Under the pieces are notes generated by a model. It had not been told where the DNA came from. It did not search any database and saw only the letters and a program-made list of their open reading frames with translations. A stretch of DNA of 64,000 nt from Alphaproteobacteria bacterium (lineage in GTDB: Bacteria > Pseudomonadota > Alphaproteobacteria > UBA8366 > GCA-2717185): assembly GCA_012103325.1 (NCBI GenBank), contig WLWY01000005.1, positions 372,001-436,000 of the forward strand. The letters are read 5' to 3'. Position 1 is the stretch's first letter; each line of letters starts with the position of its first letter. The position numbers were made by a program, and so were the translations under genes. This document shows positions 1 to 7,466 of this stretch, one piece after another.

Positions 1-38
1 CTCGACGACGCTGAGAACCTGCCGCATTAAAAGGTCTG

Positions 39-1496
39 GTGGCATCGCTGGCGTCGGAAGTGAAGTCACAGGCGGTGTTGATCGAGAAGCTCCAACACCA
101 ATTGGCCGGGATGCGCCAGCATCGCTTCGGGTCGCGCTCGGAGGCTCTGGATCAACTGGCGTTGACGCTGGAAGACGAAGAGATTGCGGCGTCCGCGCAG
201 GAGCCCGCGTCAGACGATGCAAATGCAGATCAATCTGCAGCGCCAAAAGACAAGCCCAAACGTAAACCGCTGCCCGGTCATCTCCCACGCAACGAGACAA
301 CACTGTCGCCGGGCGATGCCTGTGGGGAATGCGGCGGTGCGCTCAAAACGCTTGGCGACGATGTCACCGAGGAACTGGAATATGTCCCCGGACGTTTTGT
401 CGTGAACCGGATTGTTCGCCCGCGCATGGCCTGCACCTGCTGTGAGACGTTCCATCAGGCAGCCCTGCCGTCGCGGCCGATTGAGCACGGGCGGCCCGGT
501 CCTGGCCTACTGGCCCATGTGCTGGTCAACAAGTACGCCGATCATTCGCCTTTGTACCGGCAAAGTCAGATATTCCAGCGCGAGGGGATCGATCTGGACC
601 GCTCCACCCTGGCCGATTGGGTTGGCAAATCCACGGCTCTGTTGGAACCTTTGGCGGACGCCGTCGCGCGCCATGTTTTAAAGGGACAGGCCCTCTTCGC
701 CGATGATACGCCGGTAAAAATGCTGACCCCAGGCTCCGGTAAAACCAGGACCGCGCGGCTTTGGGCCTATGTCCGCGATGAACGACCCTGGGCCGGAGAG
801 GCGCATCCTGCCGCATGGTATCAGTTCTCGTCCGACAGGAAGGGCGTTCGCCCGCGCGAACATCTAGCGGACTTCACGGGCTTCATGCATGCCGATGGCT
901 ATGCGGGGGTCAATGACCTGTACCGCACGGGCAAGGTGACGGAAGTGGCCTGCATGGCCCATATCCGACGCAAGTTCGTCGATATCCACAAAGCTCAGGG
1001 ATCGGCGATTGCCGAGGAAGCCATAAAACGTATCGCCACACTCTATGGCGTCGAGAAGGAGGTTCGGGGCCAATCGCCGGATCAACGGGTGAAGATCAGG
1101 CAGCGCCAATCAAAACCAATCTTCGACGACCTGGAATCATGGCTGCATGCCCAATTGACCCGGATATCCGGCAAATCACCCTTAGCCGGTGCTATTCGCT
1201 ACGCCCTGACCCGCATGAAGAAGCTGCGACCATATCTAGATCACGGCTTTCTTGAACTCGACAACAATACCGCAGAGCGATCCATGCGGCCCATCGCCCT
1301 GGGGCGGAAGAATTATCTCTTCATGGGGTCCGAGGCCGGCGGCAAATCAGCCGCCATCGCCTATACGCTGATCGAGACAGCAAAACTCAATGGCGTCGAT
1401 CCGCAGGCCTGGCTAACCGACACGCTAGCCTGTATCGCCGACCATAAAATCAATCGGATCGACGAACTGCTCCCCTGGCGTTACGCTCAAACCTGA
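39..1496 (+). CDS. tnpC: IS66-family transposase (TnpC), 5' end broken or outside the window
   Basis: This is the DDE transposase of an IS66-family element. The visible part has the N-terminal leucine-rich region, a zinc-finger-like CGEC...CTCC region near residues 95-135 and the catalytic core. Candidate acidic residues lie in [15 protein letters not shown] and [12 protein letters not shown], and the C-terminus is the usual [10 protein letters not shown] block. The start given is a GTG with no clear ribosome site. The same frame opens at base 15 (EPAALKGLV), while frame 1 upstream reads DDAENLPH and then stops. Together these look like one N-terminus split by a frameshift, so the gene may be dead. 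The accessory genes tnpA and tnpB would lie to the left, outside the window. The last 22 codons are repeated downstream. Family assignment is firm; activity is doubtful. Confidence 0.9.
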   Translation: MASLASEVKSQAVLIEKLQHQLAGMRQHRFGSRSEALDQLALTLEDEEIAASAQEPASDDANADQSAAPKDKPKRKPLPGHLPRNETTLSPGDACGECGGALKTLGDDVTEELEYVPGRFVVNRIVRPRMACTCCETFHQAALPSRPIEHGRPGPGLLAHVLVNKYADHSPLYRQSQIFQREGIDLDRSTLADWVGKSTALLEPLADAVARHVLKGQALFADDTPVKMLTPGSGKTRTARLWAYVRDERPWAGEAHPAAWYQFSSDRKGVRPREHLADFTGFMHADGYAGVNDLYRTGKVTEVACMAHIRRKFVDIHKAQGSAIAEEAIKRIATLYGVEKEVRGQSPDQRVKIRQRQSKPIFDDLESWLHAQLTRISGKSPLAGAIRYALTRMKKLRPYLDHGFLELDNNTAERSMRPIALGRKNYLFMGSEAGGKSAAIAYTLIETAKLNGVDPQAWLTDTLACIADHKINRIDELLPWRYAQT

Positions 1497-1663
1497 GCGT
1501 AACAGTCCAACGTCATCATAGGCAGGGCTGCTTTACCGGACGCTCACGTATCGCCGACCATAAAATCAATCGGATCGACGAACTGCTCCCCTGGCGTTAC
1601 GCTCAAACCTGAGCGTAACAGTCCAACGTCATCATAGGCAGGGCTGCTTTACCGGACGCTCAC
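1432..1663. repeat. 116-bp tandem duplication of the IS66 right end
   Basis: Bases 1432-1547 and 1548-1663 read as the same 116-bp unit. Each unit holds the last 22 sense codons and stop of the transposase, then 51 bp ending in a sequence whose reverse complement starts GTGAGCGTCCGGTAAAGC. That is the kind of terminal repeat expected at an IS66 end. The element therefore has two right ends in tandem, the outer one at 1663. It probably arose by slippage or by an aberrant end joining at transposition. Confidence 0.9.
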
Positions 1664-2039
1664 TGATCAACCCAGGGAGCCGGGTTTTCTTGCAGCCCTT
1701 GGCGACAAACGTATCAATGGTGCGCTCAAATACATTCACCAAGGCGCGGATCGCGACATGACATTGGCCGATATCGCCAAGGCTGTCGGCATGTCCAGAT
1801 CGGGGCTGGCGGTGCGGTTCAAGGAGTTGGTTGGGGATACGCCAATGAACTATTTGACGAATTGGCGCATGCTGAGGGCCAAGGAGTTCTTGAAGTCGGG
1901 AGACTTGCCGTTGATGGCGGTGGCGGAGCAGGTTGGCTATACCTCCGAGGCTGCATTCAGTCGCGCCTTCAAACGGGAGCACAATCAAAGCCCCAGCGCG
2001 TTTCGTCGTTCCGTTAAACATTCGAGAGAGTCGGCATAA
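1664..2039 (+). pseudogene. AraC-family regulator, C-terminal remnant truncated by IS66
   Basis: The frame is open right up to the IS66 end and reads into ALGDKRINGALKYIHQ, the linker that precedes the DNA-binding domain of AraC regulators. Two helix-turn-helix motifs follow (LADIAKAVGMSRSGLAVRF and MAVAEQVGYTSEAAFSRAF). An in-frame ATG lies at 1758 but has no good ribosome site. The N-terminal sensing domain is missing because the insertion sequence sits at the break; the rest may lie left of the element. What is seen is a clear AraC HTH half. That it was inactivated by the IS is inferred from the exact junction. Confidence 0.85.
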
Positions 2040-2058
2040 CGCAAGACTTGTCCCTAAC

Positions 2059-2138
2059 ATTTATACGGATCCCCAGAGATCAAGGCTACGCCCAACAAGC
2101 CCGGTCGAAGAAACATCGATAGGACGCGCAACCGAAGC
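2059..2138. repeat. Diverged direct repeat, copy A
   Basis: This 80-bp noncoding stretch, downstream of the AraC remnant, aligns with 4812-4893 in the same orientation. Shared blocks include CCAGAGATC, GCTACG, AAGCCCG, GAAACA and AGGACGCGCAAC, with roughly three quarters identity by eye. Copy B is the leader of the metallo-hydrolase gene at 4908, so this copy may be the leader of a lost paralogue. Confidence 0.7.
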
Positions 2139-2173
2139 CCGGGTCAGCTCACCATGTCCCCATAACTACGGCG

Positions 2174-2467
2174 CTAATCAACGCCTTCGACGATCCTGAA
2201 ATCTCGGACCGCGCCGTCGCCCAGTGCAGTGACGGCGGCTTGGTATTCTGGGCTTTTGTAGGCTTCGAGCGCGTCCTCAAAGCTTGGGAACTCAACCACC
2301 ACTGTGCGTTCGGCGAGGCCGTCTTCGAAAGCCGCCACCCGGCCGTCGCGGACCAGGATGCGTGCGCCGCGCGGTAGCATCGCGCGAGGGGCCAGTTCCG
2401 CGTAGGTCTTGAGTTTGTCCTGATCTCGGATCTCTCGATAGCAAACCACCAGGTAGCCTTTAGCCAT
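2174..2467 (-). CDS. DUF1330 family protein
   Basis: A 97-residue protein of the small alpha/beta-barrel DUF1330 family (dimeric ferredoxin-like fold). Typical features are the opening KGYLVVCYREI strand, a charged helix, the TVVVEFPSFEDALEAYKSPEYQ segment with the family's conserved YxSPEY pattern, and a C-terminal strand (RDFRIVEGV). No enzymatic role is established for the family. The ATG is preceded by a strong site (AGGAAGGAG, eight bases upstream). It stands alone, convergent with the AraC remnant, and is followed on its own strand by noncoding repeat DNA. Confidence 0.85.
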   Translation of the reverse strand: MAKGYLVVCYREIRDQDKLKTYAELAPRAMLPRGARILVRDGRVAAFEDGLAERTVVVEFPSFEDALEAYKSPEYQAAVTALGDGAVRDFRIVEGVD

Positions 2468-2620
2468 TGTCTCGTGCTCCTTCCTGAGCCGTGATTCGAA
2501 TAATTCCGCGGCAGGATATTCCCAAATCAGCCGAGAATATCTACTGCCTCTCCACGATAGTCCTTTCTAGGGGCCAACAAGGATCCGACGTATTTTGGGC
2601 GTGTCGTTTTATCGCCGTGA

Positions 2621-4201
2621 TCACGCGGACCAGTCGGTATCGCCGATCATGTGATACTTGCGGACATAGGCGCTAAATGTCTCGACCTCGCGGTCGATAT
2701 CGCCTGCATCCCATCCGAGGGTGGGCGCTATGAGTTCCGCCGCTTCGCGCACCTTTGTGTCGGGGATCCGGACATACCAGCCGAGCCCGGTCCGTCTGTA
2801 AAGGATGCCGACGAGGTCGCGAGCGTGTTCTTTCTCGGCGCATCGGACGATGTCGGCGCGCGTCACCTCCGGCCACGAATCCATGAAGGGCGATGACGTT
2901 TCCGCCTGATCCCGCTCTCCTTCGTAGCGTAGCGGCTGCGGCGAACCTCCGGGCCGAACGCGTTTGCTTACCTCTTTTACAATGCGCCGGGCCGTCGGTT
3001 GGTGGAACATGATCGCGTTCCAGGTGACCGTCAGCATATTGGGATAGCCTTCTCGCCCCAGATCGTGAATCACACTGAACGGCATCCGGCGTCCCTTGGG
3101 GCGATCCGGATCGTAGGTGATCGGCCGCACGCCCGCCCAGGCGTGCAGAATTTTGGACCGGTCCATGTTGAAGCCGGGCATGAAGAGATTGATCTCGTGG
3201 ATCAGCTCGTCGATATCCTCATCCTCGGGCTTTACGTCGTCTATATTACCCTCATAGACGGTTTCCGTCGGGCCGATATAGTGCAGCTTGCCCCAAGGCA
3301 TGCACATGATGGCATCGCCCTCGGAGTTAAGCCCGGCAATGCCGACCCCTTCGTAACTTTCCGGCAGTTGGACCGCGAGGGAGACGCCCTTGACGCCGAT
3401 AATCTGACGCTTGGGCGCCTTGCCGGCAGCGGTCATGGCATTGGTACGGTCGGTCCAGGCCCCCGTGAAATTCAACAGGACCTTGCCGGAGACCGTTGCG
3501 TGCGTACCGTCCTTTCCGCGAACCGCAACCTGCCAAAGGTCGTCCTCGCGGGTGATATCCTCCGCCGCGGTGTAATTCAAGACCACCGCGCCCATCCGCT
3601 CCGCATCCATGATGCTGTCGATGCAGATCCGTTCGGGCCAATGGAACTGATGGTCGTCGATCTCGACGACGCTTTCCAGGCGGTTGCCTTCCCGCAGCCA
3701 TTGGATGAAGGGCAGGTTCCGCGCGTCGTCGTGCGACGTACGCACATAGTTGAGCGGTGTCTTCCGACGGCCGATCAGTTTCAGGAAGCGGGCGCCGAGA
3801 TCGATTTGCCAGCCGCGGAATGCCGCGGTCTCGACGATCGGCAAAAGAAGACGCGTCGGACGGATCCTGTTCGGCAGATTGCGCACCAACTCGTCCCCGA
3901 CCATGGCCGATTTACGGGCGGTATCGACACCGGCGAAGAAAGAACTCGGCTTCTTGACGAAGTCCCAGAGCGATTTCGGCGGTGCGAGGTAGCGAAGGCC
4001 ACTATGGAGCAGCCGGCTCGACCGCGACGTCGCGGCGGAAGCGAAATCGCTCTTTTCGACGAGGAGGACGTTGAAACCGGCGGCCGCCAAATGCTGGGCC
4101 GAACTGGCACCGCTGATCCCGCCGCCAATGATGACAACGTCGAATGTCCGGCCGTCGATTCCGCCGAGCGGCCCTTCCGTTGCACTGTCTTCTTGTTTCA
4201 T
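2621..4201 (-). CDS. FAD-dependent oxidoreductase, glycerol-3-phosphate dehydrogenase (GlpD) type
   Basis: A 526-residue flavoprotein. Residues 20-50 form the FAD-binding Rossmann motif (VVIIGGGISGAS then the acidic strand end LLVEKSDF), followed by the GlpD-type block TSRSSRLLHSGLRYL. A GAWTD segment and a C-terminal HAWAGVRPI block also match the GlpA/GlpD family, whose members pass electrons from sn-glycerol 3-phosphate to quinone at the membrane. The C-terminal domain (about residues 425-526) is the extra helical domain seen in GlpD. No glpK or glpF is adjacent, so the substrate is not proven and another 2-hydroxy acid or polyol phosphate is possible. GGGAGAAG precedes the start. Confidence 0.85.
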   Translation of the reverse strand: MKQEDSATEGPLGGIDGRTFDVVIIGGGISGASSAQHLAAAGFNVLLVEKSDFASAATSRSSRLLHSGLRYLAPPKSLWDFVKKPSSFFAGVDTARKSAMVGDELVRNLPNRIRPTRLLLPIVETAAFRGWQIDLGARFLKLIGRRKTPLNYVRTSHDDARNLPFIQWLREGNRLESVVEIDDHQFHWPERICIDSIMDAERMGAVVLNYTAAEDITREDDLWQVAVRGKDGTHATVSGKVLLNFTGAWTDRTNAMTAAGKAPKRQIIGVKGVSLAVQLPESYEGVGIAGLNSEGDAIMCMPWGKLHYIGPTETVYEGNIDDVKPEDEDIDELIHEINLFMPGFNMDRSKILHAWAGVRPITYDPDRPKGRRMPFSVIHDLGREGYPNMLTVTWNAIMFHQPTARRIVKEVSKRVRPGGSPQPLRYEGERDQAETSSPFMDSWPEVTRADIVRCAEKEHARDLVGILYRRTGLGWYVRIPDTKVREAAELIAPTLGWDAGDIDREVETFSAYVRKYHMIGDTDWSA

Positions 4202-4296
4202 CGCGCTTCTCCCGAAGGAGCGTGTTGACTATTCCTAACTACGCTAGCCGGCCATTTGCGGTGCGGCTACTCTGTAACGAACATCTCCCACCAATA

Positions 4297-4536
4297 TTAG
4301 TCAGCACTCGAAGGTAACCGAGCCCGAGCCTGCTGGAGCGCCCATTCCACAACTTCTATTGGAATGTTCTCGCGAAACGCCGTCATCGTCATTGTGTGCG
4401 TTTGATCGGAATAGAAGATCTCCAAAATGTCCGTTGGCTCTTTTGTTTCATCTGACAACTCGAGATACATGCCGTCTCGTACTAGATCGCTTCCAATTAC
4501 ATAACTATAGCGACGTCCATTGATGTCAGCGGCCAT
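4297..4536 (-). CDS. Small protein of unknown function (79 aa)
   Basis: I do not recognise this protein. It has 79 residues, is acidic and soluble-looking, with no signal or membrane segment. The N-terminal half is predicted strand (RRYSYVIGSDLV, MYLELSDE, ILEIFYSD) and the C-terminal 25 residues look helical (PIEVVEWALQQARARL). GGAAAGAG lies seven bases before the ATG, and the codon use looks less GC-rich than its neighbours. It lies between the GlpD-like gene and a dioxygenase relic on the same strand, in a stretch that looks like recently disturbed DNA. Confidence 0.6.
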   Translation of the reverse strand: MAADINGRRYSYVIGSDLVRDGMYLELSDETKEPTDILEIFYSDQTHTMTMTAFRENIPIEVVEWALQQARARLPSSAD

Positions 4537-4605
4537 GGGCTCTTTCCAAATTCGTCTGCCAAAGCTTTGAGCGATGTCGGGGCTCGATCATACAACTAAC
4601 TGGGT

Positions 4606-4782
4606 TTATGGGGACATAATATCTAATTGATTAGCGGTTGGGTTCCTGGTACTCACGATTTCACGAGTTAAGTATTGTGTCCCCCAAACAGACAGGCTCC
4701 CATGCACCCGGCGCGGTTCGATGAGCGTCCGATAATCAATGTCCGGTCGAATCGATGTCGCGTTCGCATCCATCTGGTCCAT
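4606..4782 (-). pseudogene. Relic of a Rieske-type ring-hydroxylating dioxygenase alpha subunit (N-terminus only)
   Basis: On the minus strand an ATG at 4782, preceded by GGAG nine bases upstream, opens a 58-codon frame. About the first 28 residues include IDYRTLIEPRRVHGSL. That closely resembles the extreme N-terminus of Rieske non-haem iron oxygenase alpha subunits, where a DYRxLIxPDRVHxSLYTD motif is common. After HGSL the similarity stops abruptly and the frame ends at 4606 without the Cys-His Rieske motif. This looks like a gene truncated by deletion. The assignment rests on a short motif, so it is moderate. Confidence 0.45.
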
Positions 4783-4811
4783 CTGAGCTAACTCCTAATA
4801 TATTGGCGCTA

Positions 4812-4893
4812 ATTTATACACGGAACGCCAGAGATCGGAGCTACGATCCATAAGCCCGATAGCGGAAACACCGACAGGACGCGCAACTGAAAC
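4812..4893. repeat. Diverged direct repeat, copy B (leader of the metallo-hydrolase gene)
   Basis: This is the partner of 2059-2138. It ends 14 bp before the start codon at 4908 and runs up to the AGGAGG ribosome site, so it is the transcribed leader or promoter region of that gene. The conserved blocks could be regulatory, or simply remnants of a duplication. Confidence 0.65.
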
Positions 4894-4907
4894 ACAGGAG
4901 GCCTCCC

Positions 4908-5813
4908 ATGCCGCAAACCAGCAACGACGCTTCATCACCCGCGGATGCCAACACGCCGCCGAACATTTCGGTGCGTCTTTTGGGCACCGGCGGGCCGTGG
5001 GTCGACGGGGAGCGGTTCGGGCCGTCCACGCTGATCAGCTACAATGACGAGTGGCTGTTGTTCGATACGGGGCGCGGCGTCGGTATCCGGCTGGTGCAGG
5101 CGGGCGAGGACCCCGCTGCGGTGAGCCCGATCTTCATCACCCATCATCATCTCGACCACATCAGCGATCTGGCGGACGTGCTAATCACCTCCTGGCTGCG
5201 CGGCCGGGACAAGGAGTTGGTCGTCTACGGGCCGCTCGGCACGGAAACTATTGTCGACGCGCTGATGAACATCGTCTACGCCAAGGACATCGAGTGGCGT
5301 TCGGTCGGCGAGCCTGCTTGGGGCGGCTGGAAACCGGTGCGCGCCGTCGACGTCGAGCCGGGCACGGTCGTCGATATGGGCCGCTGGAAAGTAAGTTGCG
5401 ACTATGTCGTGCACGGTCACAAGCTCGGCTTCCGCAAGGAATTCGTGAAGAACTGGCGTTGTCTCGGCTACCGGTTCGAGGCTGGCGGCAAGTCGATCGT
5501 CGTCAGCGGCGACACGGTGGATTGCGGCGGCATCCGCCGGCTGGCGCAGGATGCGGATGTGCTGGTGCAATGCTGCTTCGAAAACTATTCGCTCTGCGAA
5601 GGCGACGAACATTTGAGCCGCGTTGCGGAATTCACCCTGGCCGACACGAAACAGACCGCCACGATTGCCACGGAATGCGGTGTCGGGCATTTGATGGCGA
5701 CTCACATCCGGCCGAAATCGGACGACGCCATGGCGGTCATGGAGAAAGAAATCCGCGAATTCTACGACGGCCCGCTGACCATCGGCACGGATCTGACGTC
5801 GCTGACCTTGTAA
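4908..5813 (+). CDS. MBL-fold metallo-hydrolase, RNase Z/arylsulfatase-like
   Basis: A 301-residue cytoplasmic metallo-beta-lactamase-fold hydrolase. The binuclear zinc motif THHHLDHISDL is at residues 83-93, with the metal-bridging Asp in VSGDTVDCGG and a late ligand His in MATHIRP. The opening VRLLGTGGP strand matches the RNase Z/AtsA/ElaC-like branch. No exosite arm of true tRNase Z is evident, so a small-molecule ester or sulfate substrate is more likely than tRNA. A strong AGGAGG precedes the ATG by eight bases. The gene is single, with a repeat-derived leader upstream and a palindromic element downstream. Substrate is unknown. Confidence 0.85.
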   Translation: MPQTSNDASSPADANTPPNISVRLLGTGGPWVDGERFGPSTLISYNDEWLLFDTGRGVGIRLVQAGEDPAAVSPIFITHHHLDHISDLADVLITSWLRGRDKELVVYGPLGTETIVDALMNIVYAKDIEWRSVGEPAWGGWKPVRAVDVEPGTVVDMGRWKVSCDYVVHGHKLGFRKEFVKNWRCLGYRFEAGGKSIVVSGDTVDCGGIRRLAQDADVLVQCCFENYSLCEGDEHLSRVAEFTLADTKQTATIATECGVGHLMATHIRPKSDDAMAVMEKEIREFYDGPLTIGTDLTSLTL

Positions 5814-5997
5814 CGGGTTTCCGCAAACCGGGTCGGTCCGATAGCGGAGGGGGCTCTGAGAGACCTCTGCGAAATTGTGTTACTGATACCGTTTCACCCC
5901 CCATCCTAACCCTGAAATGCCTGTGATGGACATTTCAGCCCACAAGGGGGGAAGGGATAATTAAAGCGGATCAACGGGATATTCTCCTCCCCCTTGA

Positions 5998-7155
5998 GGA
6001 GACCTCTGCGAAACGGGTTCAGGATCGGAGATAATCGTTGGGTTTGGAGGTTGGTGCATAGGTTTGGCGGTTTTTCGCGTTGGGTTTTGGGACGCTCTTG
6101 ACGAGATCGGCAAGGGACGGTGTCAGGGCATAAGAGTTTCGGCACGTCTCAGGTTCATGGCGATGCACAGGAGATGAAGGTGGGACTGGTTCTTCTGCAT
6201 CCCCCTGTATCGGGCCCGGCGGTATCGGTAAGACCGCTTCAGAGTTCCGAACAGGCGCTCGACATTAGCGCGGATCGGGGAGATCAGGCGGTTGCGGACC
6301 TGTTGCCAGTGCGGCAGCGCCGGTTGGTTCTTATGGCTGCGGTGCATGATCCGGTCCTTGATGCCCCTCGCCTTGAGGCGCCGGCGGCGCTCCTTGTGCT
6401 CATAGGCTTTGTCAGCATAGACCGCCCGCTCGTCGCCCTGGATCAGCGCGTCGGCCACTTCGCTCTCATAGGTTTTGGCCGACGTCATCATCGCATCGCG
6501 GATCAATTCGGAGCCCTGATCGACGGCGATATGCGCCTTGTACCCGAAATAGGCCGTGCGCCCGCGCCGCGTCCAATCGGCATCCGGATCGAGCGCCGAA
6601 CGCCCGCCGGAAACACCGGACGGCCGGCTGACCGAAGCCTCGATCAGGGTGGCATCGATCAGTGTGCCCGTCTTCAGCATCAGCCCGTGACGCTCCAACT
6701 GCCGGTTCGTTTCCGCCAGAAGCTTCGCCGTCAGTTTCCTCTCTGCCAGCGCCGCCCGGAAGCGCACGAACGTCGTCTCGTCCGGTGTCTCGTCGCTCAA
6801 CGAGAACCCGCAGAACCGTCGGAACGACAGACGATCCCCCAACGCCTCCTCCAGGTCCGGGTCGGAAAGACCATACCATTGCTGCAGCAAAACCGCCTTG
6901 TACATCGACAGCGCCGGATACCCTCTGCGCCCCTTCTTCGAGCGAACCGACTTCAGGAGCTTCTCGAAGCGAGACCAGTCGAAAAGACCTTCGATACGCT
7001 CCAGACGTTTATTCGAACCCGCACCCGGCGCCACAAACGCATCCGCAAAGCCACCCTCACCAACCCGCTTCTCACCCATCAAGACCTCCGTCATAGCGAT
7101 CACTCTAAAGAATCACCGTTTCGACAAAGTTGCTACCCATTTCGCAGAGGTCTCC
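5998..7155 (-). mobile_element. IS5-family insertion sequence, copy 1 (1158 bp)
   Basis: A complete element bounded by inverted ends GGAGACCTCTGCGAAA (5998-6013 and its reverse complement at 7140-7155), carrying one transposase gene on the minus strand. It is the same length as the copy at 47603-48760, and one base difference was noticed (C at 6604, T at 48209). CTTGAG stands on both sides, but the surrounding palindrome makes the exact target duplication ambiguous. It sits inside the palindromic core of the surrounding repeat. Confidence 0.92.
6123..7103 (-). CDS. IS5-family DDE transposase (copy 1)
   Basis: A 326-residue transposase. The N-terminal DUF772-type region contains YPALSMYKAVLLQQWYGLSD and RRFCGFSL. 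It is followed by the DDE core with Asp in GTLIDATLIEAS, Asp in VYADKAYE and Glu in NVERLFGTLKRS. It differs from the second copy only by Gly versus Glu in GVSG(G/E)RSALD. The frame is intact and spans nearly the whole element, so it is probably active. The in-frame MTEVLMGEKR at residue 4 is an alternative start. Confidence 0.93.
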   Translation of the reverse strand: MIAMTEVLMGEKRVGEGGFADAFVAPGAGSNKRLERIEGLFDWSRFEKLLKSVRSKKGRRGYPALSMYKAVLLQQWYGLSDPDLEEALGDRLSFRRFCGFSLSDETPDETTFVRFRAALAERKLTAKLLAETNRQLERHGLMLKTGTLIDATLIEASVSRPSGVSGGRSALDPDADWTRRGRTAYFGYKAHIAVDQGSELIRDAMMTSAKTYESEVADALIQGDERAVYADKAYEHKERRRRLKARGIKDRIMHRSHKNQPALPHWQQVRNRLISPIRANVERLFGTLKRSYRYRRARYRGMQKNQSHLHLLCIAMNLRRAETLMP

Positions 7156-7466
7156 TTGAGGGGGGAGGACTAAGGTGGGGGTGGACGGCGGCTCCATTCA
7201 CTATTTCGCATAGATCTCTCTGACCCCTTTTAGACCGACCCCGCCGCCGGGCTTACACGCTCGGCCGGTAGCATCGCGACCGGAACGGCAAACACCCTAA
7301 GTATGCGGTCCTCCTATCTTACTAATTTAAATTGTGCTACGTTTTTCTGTCGCGCCCCGAACGGCGCCCGGACCCCGTACCGTCCTGGGATAGCCGCGCC
7401 GCCGCAGACGCAACATCGCAATACCGCGCGCGTGCACAAGCGCCGCCACTATAGATGAGGGATGTG

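Larger units (their letters stand above)
5858..7220. repeat. MITE-like palindromic element interrupted by IS5 copy 1
   Basis: The outer ends 5858-5875 (GAGAGACCTCTGCGAAAT) and 7203-7220 are inverted repeats with 16 of 18 bases matching. Inside the left end is a GC-rich palindromic core (5893-5997) with blocks CCCCCCATCCTAACC, CACAAGGGGGG and CTCCCCCTTGAGG. Its other half (GGGTGGACGGCGG) follows the insertion sequence at 7156-7191. The outer ends closely resemble the terminal repeats of the IS inserted inside it. Confidence 0.7.

Noticed and set aside
2999-4228. Long plus-strand open frame (409 codons)
   Set aside because: It is antisense to the GlpD-like gene, whose protein has clear FAD motifs and a ribosome site. 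The plus-strand protein has no motif; this is the usual mirror frame in GC-rich DNA.
6120-7223. Plus-strand open frame over IS5 copy 1 (and its twin at 47725-48900)
   Set aside because: The frame is antisense to the transposase with its DDE motifs and is present only because the IS is repeated.
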